From Physcomitrium patens (Eukaryota; Streptophyta; Bryopsida; Funariales; Funariaceae): a stretch of DNA of 64,000 nt. Every line of letters begins with the position of its first letter. Position 1 is the first letter of the stretch. This document shows, piece after piece, positions 33,861 to 46,300 of this stretch. Both the position numbers and the translations under genes were made by a program. The notes under the pieces were generated by a model. It saw nothing but the letters and a program-made list of their open reading frames with translations, was not told the DNA's origin and ran no database searches. The stretch covers positions 374,216-438,215 of the forward strand of contig NC_037276.1 in the NCBI RefSeq assembly GCF_000002425.4, given 5' to 3'.

Positions 33861-35187
33861 GGTTAGCTTCCCCTCAACGATCACTGTCATGATCATGCCC
33901 ATTAGGGTTAGTTCTACCGTTACCGCAGTTTCACTTTCAAGCGAGTTGGAGGATCATTCTTTTGGCATCATTTCGCCTGAGATGGATCTCTTAATTCGGA
34001 TTAGATCTGTTTAACCAATTTGGCTTAGAGACTTTTCAACATATGGGGATTTTAAAGTTGTAAACCAAGGGTGGCCAACTTGAAATGAAGAAAGAATATG
34101 ATATTTCCACAAGCAAATCAAGGTCAAGCCCATGTAATGATACTGTAGTGCACAGTTTTGTGGTCTTCTAGTGCACCCAATACTAGGTTTCAGGGCATAG
34201 CCACCATTGTTGCCATTGGCCATGTCAAATGTCCCAACTTAAGAATAAGCTCCATTGCAGCCCATTAATCGGCCTTGGCAAGGTCAGTCTTGGCACAATA
34301 GAGGTTTTCCCATCAACATGTCATGAAAACTTCCTGTCCTGGTTGGGGCTCAGAGTGGGGTCCTGGAGAGCTACTGTAGAGCAGATAGGTGGCTTGAATG
34401 TGACTTTTGTTGGCCACCTTGTGGAGACTGCCTCATGTCTGCGTTTGCTGTGGTGCCATGAGCCCATGACACCCACTCCTAGGCCATTCCTATTAGCACC
34501 AATGGGTGGTGATGTTCTTAGCATGGTTGCATGGTGAGAAGAAATATATATATATATTTTAATATTAGCTATATTAATTTGAATAATTATTATTGTAATA
34601 ATTATTCAAATTAATGGATGAATTGATATATTAGATTTCAAGTAGATAGTAAAATTATTTGCAAAGAGATGCATCTTCAAAATTAAAAATAGTAATATAT
34701 ATATATATATATATATATGTTCATTTATTTCTAATAATAACCATGATACAATTGAAGACACTTGGTAGCATTTTTTAATTTTTTTAATTTTAATTTTTAT
34801 ACTAGTGGATATATCATTTTTGATGGAATATGGATGAACAATGGAGTGGATGGGCAAGAGAATGGATGGATGGTAGTGCCAAAGATTGCAATGCGCAATG
34901 GCATGGGTTTTTGCCAGAAGATATATACACATATATAATTGTACCTCCCTAAACTGATTCCCACAAGGATATTATCTCTTTCTTGATATTGCTTCCAATT
35001 CACCAAATTGATTCTATGGCTACAAGTCAAGTTTAAAGAGGAACTTCACAACTCAATACCCTCTACTAAATAAAATTCTTCCCTACAAATCATATCAAAT
35101 TAGAGAGATACAACTATATATGTATCAATTAATTATAAAAGTAGCTGTAATCTTTTACCAAATTAAAAAAATTAAAAATTAAAGTCA

Positions 35188-35221
<34 letters not shown>

Positions 35222-35640
35222 TTTTCTGAATGTAGACTTTTGCTAAAATATATTAATTTTTATGCAATATTAAGTAAGCCAAAACCAAGAAGGCATGCAA
35301 TTGGTGCAGAGCACACAATGAATATCTGAACACAGGATTCAATAATGTTTCTCACAAATCAACATCAAGTGAGTGAATATTCCTATTGCTAAACATTTTC
35401 CACCACATTTGGAAACACCATTTTTAAAAGAAATACTAAATCATTCATTTTCAGTCACAGACATTGGATTTAGTTACATTTAAAATACCACAAATCCATC
35501 TCCCAAAAAACACTTAATACACCACATTGCGTCGTCTGAGCATGCAAGGACTCGCATACTCACAACACCGTAACTCATCAAATCACTTCCATAAAACAAA
35601 AAAGTGTAAAGAGAACAAAAGAATCAGAAAACTAGAATCA
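33861..35640. other. Intergenic, no gene recognised
   Basis: Mixed composition to about 34,540, then AT-rich with (AT)n runs at 34,695-34,718 and 35,189-35,218. Reading frames are short and show no known motif. Confidence 0.6.
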
Positions 35641-36640
35641 ACGGATATCCGACAACAAAAGAATGAGAGAGTACAATGAAGGCAAAAATGAAAGCACAAA
35701 GGAACAACCTGACCATTAAACAAAGGCGAAGCAAGAGCTTACAAAAGTGGCACCGAGGCGTCGAATTACGACAAAGTGAAAAGTGCGATTGCAGCACTAA
35801 AGACAAGAGTGAAGGAAAATTTGTACTGGAAATCACGGCAAAAAGACGAACAGTAGACACAGTGGTGGAGGAGAAGCGTGGCTGGGTGGATTTCGTCTAT
35901 GGGGCCTGCCCTACCTGCCTGCTTCCGGCTACTCCCGAACTTCCCGATGCCGGCATTGTAGCATGCTATGTTCTACACGCGCTTCCTCGTGGATGACCAG
36001 TTGTCCTGGTGATATGTTTCACGAGCAGCCCCTCCTATTTTTCACGACTGCTACTGTTGGTGCAATCGGAGGGTGTAGAGGGAGTGCGCTCGGTGTTGTG
36101 GAGGACGAGACGGGAGTCAGTGGCACTCGGTAAGTATCGCTTGTCCTTTAATTGGTTTTTCAGGTGCTGGTGCTTCGTGTATCCCACAGGAGGATTCGGG
36201 AGCTGTCTTGGTAGTTCCACTGGATGCGAAATCTCGGTGTTTATATTTTTTTGATGAGCCTGGACGTAGGTTGCGAATTAGGACGTGTTTTGCAGCAGGA
36301 CCAGCGTGCGAAAGATTCTGCCCGAACTTTTCTTCGTTCCTTGTCGTTCCAAGAGCAAGCAGTATCTGTAGTCGAAAATCCGCCTTCTTCTTGCTGAAGT
36401 TCTTCTGAACCCGTTGTGCTTCGGCTTGCTTTCTGTTCCTGCAAGAATTGCGGGATTCCATTGTGTTATTGTTCTTGGAGCTTAAGAACTAAGCTGGCGT
36501 AGGACCTTGTGTTTTAAACCTATATGATTCAATCGCCACTAGCTGAAGCAGCAATATCAGTTTCGTTTTTAGGAAATAGTTACTTCTGCTTTTGATATTA
36601 GATCTACCTCACTGCAATGGAAGATTCCTGCGCTTGCTTC

Positions 36641-36676
<36 letters not shown>

Positions 36677-37224
36677 TTACCCAAATCTTGTGCTAAATGG
36701 ATGCAAACTTGGATCAGTGAGGGGCTTTGCTTGAGCGATTCTGTTGAGGACATTTCCATCTGTGTTGGTAATTCTATTGCAATTCGTAAACTTCGGATGG
36801 AACAGTATTGAGAGCATAGTATCGCCTACATGGAACACGAAGGATGCAGAGGGTTTAGGATTTATCCTGGTTTCACAGTAGTCAATAGCAACAGAGCTAA
36901 TCTTTGGGTGGAGCTGGCTAGTTGTTATGAATCTGTGTGATGCAAACACATCGAAGACTCAGCTTCACAAATCCAGGATGGGCATTAAACAGCGCTTCTC
37001 GCTTTGCTTGCTGATCTGAAGAATAGTTGTGGACAAGAACCACCGTGTACGAGAGAACCTTGTGGGGGCATGACTGAGAAAATCTGTTGAAATTGATTGT
37101 AGGTAAGGTACGTCAAGGAAAACATTATCTGGGAACTTTAGAAGACAATTTACTGTTCGTGTAGCTCGGTGATCACTGCTAAGGAAGCTCTTCGGGGTAC
37201 AAAAAAGTGAATAAGCCGCACAAA
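35641..37224 (+). promoter_or_regulatory. Upstream/5' untranslated region of the 37.2-kb gene
   Basis: GC-richer DNA leading into the coding exon. A strong splice-donor-like GGTAAGTATC at 36,129 suggests a 5' untranslated intron. A run of 32 T lies at 36,642-36,673. Promoter elements are not identifiable by eye. Confidence 0.4.
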
Positions 37225-38089
37225 ATGTTTCGCATGGAGTTTAGGGGGGAAATTATTGACTCGGAGTCGGAAGACGATGAGCCTTCCACGACATATGTTA
37301 AAAACGAGAATGGAGGCGTGAAGTTTGAGAGCGAGAAAAACAGGCACAAGATTGCGGATGATGAGGAGGATCCTCCAAGATGTTTCGAAGGTCGAGTGGG
37401 AACACTTGGGCAACTCCAGCGGGTCTCGATATCCAACGAGGTCGAGCACAGTGTATCACGTCAGTCTCCTGTAAACACCTCTAGTTCCACACTGAACTCC
37501 AGCGGTTCGGTGTCGAAGAACTGGGTCGAGGCTGATTTGATTGACCTCGGATCCCCTAAGGCAGAAGCAGCGTTGCAATCTGCCGAACCCCAACCTGCCC
37601 AAACCAGTACTGTCAATTTGAAGGTGATGAGGAAGACCGTGAAACCATTAGCATTGTCGGTAAACGTAACTCACCAACCTAGCGGAAAACGTATAGATAA
37701 CGATGCGTTCGTCACGTTTCTAGAGCACCAACCTAGACAGGATGTTGGACTCCGGGACTTGCTCACAGACGGCGTTGACAAAGTGGAGGCACCATCTAGA
37801 TTATCCCGGAGTGGTGAAAGTCCCAGGTTAGGGGTGAGGTCTAGTTCAGTGCAAAGCTCTCGCAGCAACTCTTGGAGCGACTCGTCGGATGCGGAGGTTA
37901 ACGCCTCTCACAGGAATGTTAAAGACTCAAGGGAGAGAGGGAGCCCTGCTGCAAGAGCCTTCAAAAAGCTCATAAATAAGAACAAATCCGGAGCACCGGA
38001 CGCTGTACGTCTCCCATATGACTGTCTCCAGCCACATGAGAATGTCTGTCCATTGTTAGCAAGTCGGTTGATAGCAATTTCTTCGTTTC

Positions 38090-38122
<33 letters not shown>

Positions 38123-38849
38123 ATGTGAATTGAAGCAGCTTTGTCTTGCAACTGGCAGAAATTCGTCAAGCCGTGGGAGGAGCCGTTGCTTGCTGTGCAC
38201 GAGCAAGTGAAGTTGCAACGGAAGGCGGCCAAGTTGGAAGCCAAAAGGGTTGCGGAGGAGTCCGAAAGGGTTGCGGAGGAGGCCAAGAAAGAGGCTGAAA
38301 ACGCGAAGCGCGAGGTAATGATCGACCCACTTCCGCTGTCGTCGCCACATCAGTATTTTGCGGTAGTTATGTATGAACATTAATATGTTCTTGTGACGCT
38401 TAAACCGTGCCTCTCACGACTGGGTGACCTTGATTGCAGCTTCTCAACCTTGCGAACCCTGTACCTGAATCTACACTGAGGAATCAGTCGGAGCATCATA
38501 ACAGGCGCATAGGACGTAAGCAAACTTTTGAAGCCCGTCTACTGAAGAATTTCTTTGTTGTCTGCTTAATATGGATGTTGGGTTTTGACTTATGGTTAAC
38601 TACATTGATTTCGCATCGTCAATGATTAGTCAAGCATGTGCAAATTCGTCCTTTCCGTTGGATCGTTCCAATAAGTTGGCTGTCTCTGGAGTTTCCTAAT
38701 CCTGTTTTGTGATGTGTGCAATTGTGTGGATCCAACTATTATTATCGGCGCAGTACACAGACTGTTCAGCGGAGTAAGTGACCTTTTCGAGCCATGGAAC
38801 AATCTGTCTTAGCCTTATGGATTATTCATAGGAATTATATATGTGTATA

Positions 38850-38888
<39 letters not shown>

Positions 38889-39676
38889 GTTGCACGGGAG
38901 TGAGACATCCTAAACTTTAATTCTTGTTTCTTGCAGATGCATTCCAACTCACCGTCACCAAAGGAAAGTTTTGTAGCTGTAGATGCTCGAGAGTCAAAAT
39001 GTGAGCAGTTGCATAATTTCTCCAGATCTTGTTGAAATTACAGGCCTCTCATGTCCTTTCCTGATTATTAATTCCTTTGTTTCCCTTTTCTTTGGTTCCT
39101 GCTTCAAGCCAGTGACTTGAGTGTGATTTTCTGGTGTGGCAGTGGTGATGCCAAGAGCCAGTCTGTTTGAAACATGCAGTAGTCCATCCTCCACAGATGT
39201 AGCACTAGCCTACATCAGATCCGGAACCCGACCAGTTGCAAGACAAGATATCCACTTCGCAACAGTTGAATCAAATGTGAGCGTTACTCGATCAATTTCT
39301 TTCCAACCTGAACATGACACTTCTTCTCATCTGTGGTAATGAATTACAAATCAAAACACCGCTGCTGAGTTTTATTGGACATGATGTGCAGCAACGTGAT
39401 GTGGAGGCATGGACGATGGAACAGTACATGGCAAAGAATGCTAGGCTCGAGGAGTGGAAATCTAGGGTAAGCAGTTTTCTTGCATCTCTTTACTCAGCCA
39501 TAAAACTGCCTCAGAGCACGTGTGTAGAGCACATTTGTGAAGTTGTAATAAACTGCACTGTTGCATGAAATTTTCAGGATGACGACGAGGAGTTCGGAGG
39601 AATTGAGGGCAACCAGCTGATGAACCGGTTCGACGACCACGATGTCACAAACAATTACGACAGCGACAGTGACTGA
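37225..39676 (+). CDS. Unrecognised acidic, partly coiled-coil protein (8 coding exons, about 467 aa)
   Basis: Exons 37,225-38,004, 38,159-38,314, 38,440-38,515, 38,754-38,773, 38,937-39,000, 39,143-39,276, 39,392-39,466 and 39,578-39,676 all have GT/AG borders and keep one open frame (1,404 nt), which is strong support for a real gene. The start is the ATG at 37,225 (MFRMEF); a second ATG follows at 37,234. Parts: an acidic N-terminus (DSESEDDE, residues about 13-20); a serine-rich low-complexity middle with DLIDLGSP (clathrin-box-like, weak) and SSRSNSWSDSSDAE; a charged helical, likely coiled-coil block encoded by exon 2 (LQRKAAKLEAKRVAEESERV, with E/K/A repeats); and an acidic C-terminus (RLEEWKSRDDDEEFGG ... 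NYDSDSD). No membrane segment or signal peptide is seen. I cannot name a family; a trafficking adaptor is only a guess from DLIDLG. Confidence 0.8.
38091..38120 (+). repeat. Poly-T run (30 T) in intron 1
   Basis: Unbroken T run 38 nt upstream of the exon 2 acceptor. Other long T runs on the same strand lie at 36,642-36,673, 48,806-48,832, 51,911-51,937 and 63,078-63,103. Confidence 0.9.
38754..38773 (+). other. 20-nt microexon of the 37.2-kb gene
   Basis: TACACAGACTGTTCAGCGGA sits between a CAG acceptor and a GTAAGTGACC donor. It is needed to carry the phase-1 end of exon 3 into phase 0 for exon 5, so its inclusion is supported by frame as well as by splice sites. Confidence 0.6.
38854..38885. 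repeat. (AT)n microsatellite in intron 4
   Basis: About 13-14 AT units within the intron between the microexon and exon 5. Confidence 0.9.
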
Positions 39677-40124
39677 GAGACCTGTGAACCTGCTGTGTTT
39701 GTTTGCACATCATATGCCGACCGAGGTTTTCGACATGAATGTCTCAATACAGCATCGTCGATTGACTAGGTATATGGCTACAAACATGCCTGCTGGTACC
39801 AATTCATGAAGACCTGGACATGGAATAGCCTTCAGTTCTGTACATTATATTCACTGCAAGGACGAAGAAACTGATTCAAGGAGTCTCGCTTTCATCCTAT
39901 CTGTGTGGCATTGTTTTGTTCACATTGTCTGTTTGATAGGATTGACATCTGGCTAGCTAGGACTTTAGGAGTTATAACATTAGTATGCTCCAGAAATAGC
40001 ACCCATTCTCGCTTCTTGTTTTTTTCTTTTTGGATATCCAGAGCAGTTGGAGAGCAACTGCTGCTGTCCTTTTCATGTTGGATGACGGTCGCGTACTTGG
40101 CTGTAATTGCCTCGAATCGCCCGG

Positions 40125-40130
40125 AATAAA
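40125..40130 (+). terminator. Candidate poly(A) signal of the 37.2-kb gene
   Basis: AATAAA about 450 bp after the stop codon, at a plausible 3' untranslated length. Plant signals are loose, so this is tentative. Confidence 0.35.
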
Positions 40131-43100
40131 AGGTCCTTCAATGTCTTCGTAAAGAAAATCACTGTGGCAGTGCCTGTGTTCCAAAGAGTTTCAGTTTCGG
40201 TTTCGGTTCGTTCTCGATTTTGACCCCATTGCATTAACAGCCATAAGTTTCGAAGCAAGCTGGTTGCGTTGTGGTGCAGTTACTGAGTTTAATTCTTGCG
40301 CAGATCCTCACCATAATAGATTTTTACAGTGTCTGAACATGCTGCAATTGCAGCTGTTGCAGTTCCAAGAATGATAAGAATCTTTAATCCTGCTTGGCAG
40401 ACTCGTCAGGTTAACACATGCGTAGCACAGCTATAACTCCCATGACGAATTCTCTTCGCTAATTTAGACCCATCCCACTTACCAATGGTTCCAAACAGCA
40501 GATGCGCACACAATCTGAATCAGTTGCTATTCGCTGACATCATTTACTCAAACCCAGATATTGTTCTCCAGGACCTCACTGTGTTACATCCACCGCGAGA
40601 GTAGAAAATACACATTCAAACAATATAAGAAGCAGAAAAAATCACATTCCTCCAAACTGCGGTTTACATTCGCAAAGTACAAGCATACGGATCACAAGGT
40701 ACTTTGCTACTGTCCAGCTTCTACACAGAGATGGGGACAACGGCGACTCATGTAACCGATCAAGTGCCAAGTGAAGCAAAAGGTGATGGATGTGAGAGGG
40801 GGCTGCTGGGTACTCCCTGTGTCAGCGAGGATTGAGAGGTTACATGTGCTTGGAAGAGTCAAGAGTCAAGACTCGATCTCAATGGCAGACGACGCAAATT
40901 AATGGACAACTTAAATCAGTACACAACAAAAGCAAATAGGGGAGGAGGAGACATGGATGGGTTTGTTGTCATGCTGGTGGCAAGTCACCAGTCTCGTCAA
41001 GCTAACAATTCTCACAGAAAGACAAGGTTGACTGCCATAGCCTGTGACTCTCTTAAGGTTGCAGGAAAGACCCAGTGGGGTCTTTACATAAGTGGCTCCC
41101 ACCCAGTTGTGCTGATTGTGATCGCCATTGCTGTCTAGAACTCTTCAACATTTTTGTGGCTCCGCACTTTGAACCGAAGGAGAAAAAAAAAGGGGGTGTG
41201 GAAAACGAGGCGGGCGAGTTTGAATTTTCCCAAAATTTTGTCTTTGGGGTTGGAGAACATTTGTACTGCCGCTTGGTTTAAAAGCTAGCTATCAGCTCAT
41301 AGACCCATAAAGGAAAAAAAGAAAAAGAAAGAAAAAGAAAGAAAGACATGGGCTTTAATATCTTAGCTTGCATGCAAATCCAAACCCAGGTGCAACGGCT
41401 CAAATGACTTGGAGATGGTTCCATCAACATGAGACAATGGATACCATGAGATTTGATCTCCAGTCTAAACCCTAAACTTAGTGGGTGGTACAAAATTTAT
41501 ATCCAAAGGTAGCCTATGAGCTTGAGGTTTGGATAGGGCTTGCCCTTTAATTCACCTTTAAATTATTATATGTTTAGAACGAATGTGAGTGACTTTGGAG
41601 GCTCTGTTGCTACTATTGGGGCATTGATGGAAATTGATGCTTTAAAAAGAAAAGTGATGCGTCACCGTCCTACCCACACATGGTCCCTATTGGATTTGAT
41701 ACTGCCCAGCCCAATTTCCCCTAACCACACATAATCTCTAGTAATGAATGCTTTTTTTGTAATTAATGAATTCTATATTTTATTTTTTTATGACAATGCA
41801 ATGAATGGTGAGAGAATGATAGTTTGGTCCAAAGCACTCAATTATTTCCAAAAACAAATAAACTTACATGAAAATTATCTCTCAAGATACCATGTTTTTG
41901 ATACAAAAAAAATTGTATAAAATCTTGTGATATCGCTAAATTGTTAAATCACCTTATTTTTAGTAAAATCGTAAAAAAATTACATAAGTGAGAAGAATTG
42001 TTACTGACACAATAGAATGACTATGTGGCACCCAAAGGATTTTTTTTTAAAATTTAAAAAATTTAATTTTTATCTTCTTTATTTCATTCTTTTCAACTCT
42101 ATTTTTTAAAAACAGCGTCATCCACTTCATCACGAGCACCAAGTAAGGAGACCCGCAGCCGAGTGCCTCTCGGTGATAGATTCCCAAACTAGCGGTAATA
42201 GGTCCGAAAACGTTATTATGTGGCAGCACACGACTGTCTCGTCCTGTCGGGCAAAAGGAAAAAAATTCAAAAACTCCTTTTCCAAGACGTCTAATTCAGT
42301 GCCCTGGCCGACAGAAAAAAGTTTTTAAAAAAAGCTATAACCAAAACCGCAGTTAAAAGTAGGCTCACAGTAAAAGTAAGAAGAGCCGGTCGCGATCAGA
42401 AAGACGACATGCACAGACTTGAACTGGAGTTGCGATTTTCCGAAGCATTTTATTTTATTTTACTTTATTTTTACTTGCTTTGTTTGTAATAATCTGTTCC
42501 AGCCATGGCTATGGTGATCCACTTCCTGTGCTGTCTTAAAGCCTTGGTATCTATTCTGCCACAGTGCCGCCCCCTTGCTTCAAGTCGGGCGTAGTCGGGA
42601 TAGGTAGCCTTGCGGTCTTTTTTCGCAAAGCATCTGGTTAATCTTTTGCTCTTTTTCGGAAACAATTTGTTATTAGTTGATGCGCATGCGTCTCGTTCCA
42701 TCAATCGATTCCATCTCCTCTGCCATTGCCTTAAGAGTTGATTTCGTTTCCGGTGACTAGCGTGTGATGTTGTGGCGGCTCAATTCGACGGTTAATCTGT
42801 ATTCCGAGGATATTGTGTAAATTTCAACGAGGGTTGAGACGGTTTTGATGACAACGGTGAGTAGGGCTTTGAGGTTGCGAGTAGGTTGCAGGACAGGAAA
42901 GCGGAGAGCCTGATCAGAGGAGGCTCGAGGTTCCCTGGGAGACAGTCTAGAGGTGTAGGGTGAAGTGTCGAGGAGAGGAGCTGGCTTAGAGGTTGAGGCA
43001 GTTGAATTGGTGGCTTCGTTTGGAGGAGTTGAGGTGGCAGGCCTGGCGGAATTGGTGGAAGTGTGCGAGTTGGACTGAACCAGGGTCGTTGAGTTTTAGG

Positions 43101-43399
43101 AGAGAGGCGGAATTCGGAGTGGTGCAGTGGTCGGGGAGTTTTGCAGTGAATAATCAGGCGAGTGGCGGCTTGTGGGATTGGATGGAATTGAATTTGTAAG
43201 GTGCGACGTGATGGGGCAGAAAAGGAGTTCAAGGTGAGTGTGCAAGAGTTGGAGGAGATGACCTCAGGGAGAGAGATGACAGGGTAAAGAAGACGGAGAA
43301 TAAGGGCTTTTAGGTTTGAGGTAAGAGCAAGGAGGACATGGTGGGAGTAGACCAGGCCGTCGGAGGCGACTCTGGTCTTCACCCCGTCTGTATGTTGCT
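40131..43399. other. Intergenic and HECT-gene upstream region, no other gene seen
   Basis: 40,131-42,470 has short frames only and no motif; 41,750-42,100 is AT-rich. From about 42,470 GC rises, and 42,800-43,330 is strongly G-rich on the plus strand, probably the promoter or 5' untranslated region of the HECT gene. The long minus-strand frame there looks like a composition effect. Confidence 0.5.
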
Positions 43400-46300
43400 A
43401 TGGGCTTGGGTGACGACAATGACGATGCTGCTGTCCTTTTCGGTGTGTGCATGGCACAGACGACGTATGCAACGTATGCGAGAAGGTAGGGTGACTCGTG
43501 TTGTTTTCCTTTATTGTACTACATTGAATTCTCTTCCTTCCCAACCCGCTGATCGGTCAACGTGTCTCTTATATTGATTTCACGATCGTGTGAGTGAGTA
43601 GCCACAAGTGTCCGCTCTGGGCTTCCTTCTCTATGGGTTTCGTGATTGTGACTTGTTGGTTCCGTTCATTCGAACGTGGTTAATATGCGCTTCTGGTTAC
43701 TGTCCAAGTTTTCCTCTCAAATTTATTTCCGGCCGATCGAAATGTCAGTTCAAATGCCTTGGTGTTTATCTTTGTTATAGTTTCGTGTCTGATCGGTAGT
43801 ACGTGAATTGATCCCTCTTGCTTTTGTCTCAGTGCTTGATCAGCAAAATATACGCCCTCGTACTTGCAATGTGTTGACTTGCCTACTCTGCTGTTGAACT
43901 TAATGACGGTGCTGTAGTGTTGCAAAAGCTCGCAGGGCATTTTGTGGAATTTCATGTTAAATGCATTGGGTATTAAAGCATCAAGTTTGTGACATAGTAG
44001 AGTTTTGCAACATTTTTTGGTTATGAATTTATAACATCATCTTGTTCGGAAGTTGAAACTGAAGCATTACTACAACTATAATACGACAGGTTCAGAAGAG
44101 GTCCGATTCAAGTAGGTTGGAGGTGGTTGGACGTTTTTCGGTTGTGGGCCTGGATTAGGTATTCTTGATTCCACTAGCGATTGTGATCATTGTTGCGTGG
44201 TACGAAGTTCTTCGTGTGATGTATTACTAGGTCGTCCAGATGTTCATACGGGGCACAATGTCAAGAAGATTTGACGTGCTCACTTGATACTCTGGTAGTC
44301 GCTTATACCATTTACTGAGTTCTTGAAGTGGTGTGAACAATTTTCGTACAACCTAGGTGAGGTACTCTTATTGTTTACATCTTTACAGTATACACGGTTT
44401 TTAACACCAGTGTTTTGACATTTATCCCATGGGCAGAGTGTAATTAGATTTTTTAGTTATCAAGAGATCTTTTAGTCAGTGTACCTTCGTCTTGTCTAAG
44501 TTCCTTACTGCTGTCTGTGAGATGTTCAGTCACTTCTTACGTCGAAGACGCACTCTCGTTGCATTAAACGATATGATGTAATTTTGATTCTTTCACTTTT
44601 TAACGTCCCTATGGTTTAGCCTGGTGACCTAGAATTCCAGTGGTCTCTACATAACGTGATTCTTGAAAGAATGTGTCGTCTTTTGGGCTTATTATCGTGT
44701 GAATTCTACTTGATAGTGCTGTTTTATGATACAAATCTTCGACATCTGAGCAATTTTTGCTCAAGCTATTACTGATTTTTGAGTCGCAGGCAGCCTCTCA
44801 CTTCGTTAACACGTCCGAGCAATTATGATTTGGTGCTTCAATAACGAGATAAAACTTTACTACAACCATATTGTTCGCTCAGATTTTGCGATTTTTTGCC
44901 GTTTGCAGCTGGAGATTTAGCTGCAGCTATTCGACTATCCATGAATGACAATCAGCAACAAATCGTCGTCAATATTCCCCCTGGCGCTATCCCTGCTCCA
45001 ATTGTCAGAATTGATAGCTCACGTACTCAGGATGCCAGAGTCTCACCTGCAGCTGATGTGCCCAGCATCAAGATTATACATGAGCTCAAGGACAGCTTGA
45101 GTATCGGCTCACTCTTCAAAATGAAGCGCGACTGGCTGGCGAGGTTTGCAATATAATCCTTCTTATAGTTTGATAATTTTGCGCAACTTCTGCTAGGTCG
45201 ATGACATACGTAACAAGTGAAAAGTTGTCCATTTAAGGTGGAAAATTCGAACGTAAGTTACAGTGATGTGCTGTTCGTAGAATTCATAGAATAATTGGCC
45301 CATGTAGGAGCAGTAAGCTTTAGTACTTGAAGCAGTTCAACCGTACATCTATCTTAAATTCGTATATATTTCCTCTCTTTTCAGATCTACTGATAGTATC
45401 CAGAATAATTTGAATGAAATATAGTTCAATAGTACTTGTTATTTAATAATAAGTTATCTATTAGCTTAATTCAGCGGTACCTCCAACCTCATGTCACTTC
45501 AGACAGCCTCAATTATCTAAAACTTCATGTGCTATTTTAGAGAACTGTCTAAAGGAAAGGATGGTAGCAAGGGTAAACCCTCTCCTGCAAGGCATGAGCG
45601 GAGGCTTTTGCAGATTGTTGTGCGTAGAGACCACGTTTTCCAGGATTCTTACCTGCAGGTATCTTTTGCTATTAGTTGTCTTGTCTTTTAAACTAGTAGA
45701 GCAGCTATTTGATTATGCCATACTTTGTTACTTCTTTTTTCGAGATCAGGTCCCAGCTATTATATCAACATGCATATTGTCTTCATGCAATCTTATTGAA
45801 GGGATCCCTGTAACATTTTGCAGTTCGCATCCCTCAGTGATGACGATTTGCGGAATCCCCTGTCGATTCATTTTGTTGGAGAGGTGGGACGGGACGATGG
45901 AGGTGTCACCCGCGATTGGTACAGTGTGCTCGCGAAAGAGATATTCAATCCACAATATGCGCTATTTACTCATAGTGCAGTGGATGACTACACATTCCAG
46001 ATCAATCCAAATTCAGGCATCAACCCTGATCATCTGGACTTCTTCCGATTCATTGGCACAATAGTTGGCAAGGCTCTATACGATGGTTGTCTTTTTGTTG
46101 CCCATTTTACCAGATTTGTATACAAACAGATTCTGGATGAACCAGTTACTTATCATGACATGGCCTCTGTCGACGTGCAGTTTTACGAGAGCCTTTGTTG
46201 GGTAATTATTCCTCTTTGATCTCAATGCTATTACTTGCCGTACTCTTGGGGACGCCCAAAATGACATGTTTCCAAGGTGAAATTCTGAGAGAAGGGTTGG

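Noticed and set aside
37207-37224. Start of the 37.2-kb gene at 37,207
   Set aside because: The codon there is GTG; a eukaryotic start at the ATG at 37,225 is preferred.
42792-43382. 196-codon minus-strand frame, Pro/Ser/Leu-rich
   Set aside because: It mirrors a G-rich plus-strand stretch upstream of the HECT gene; the product is low-complexity with no domain. Best explained by base composition.
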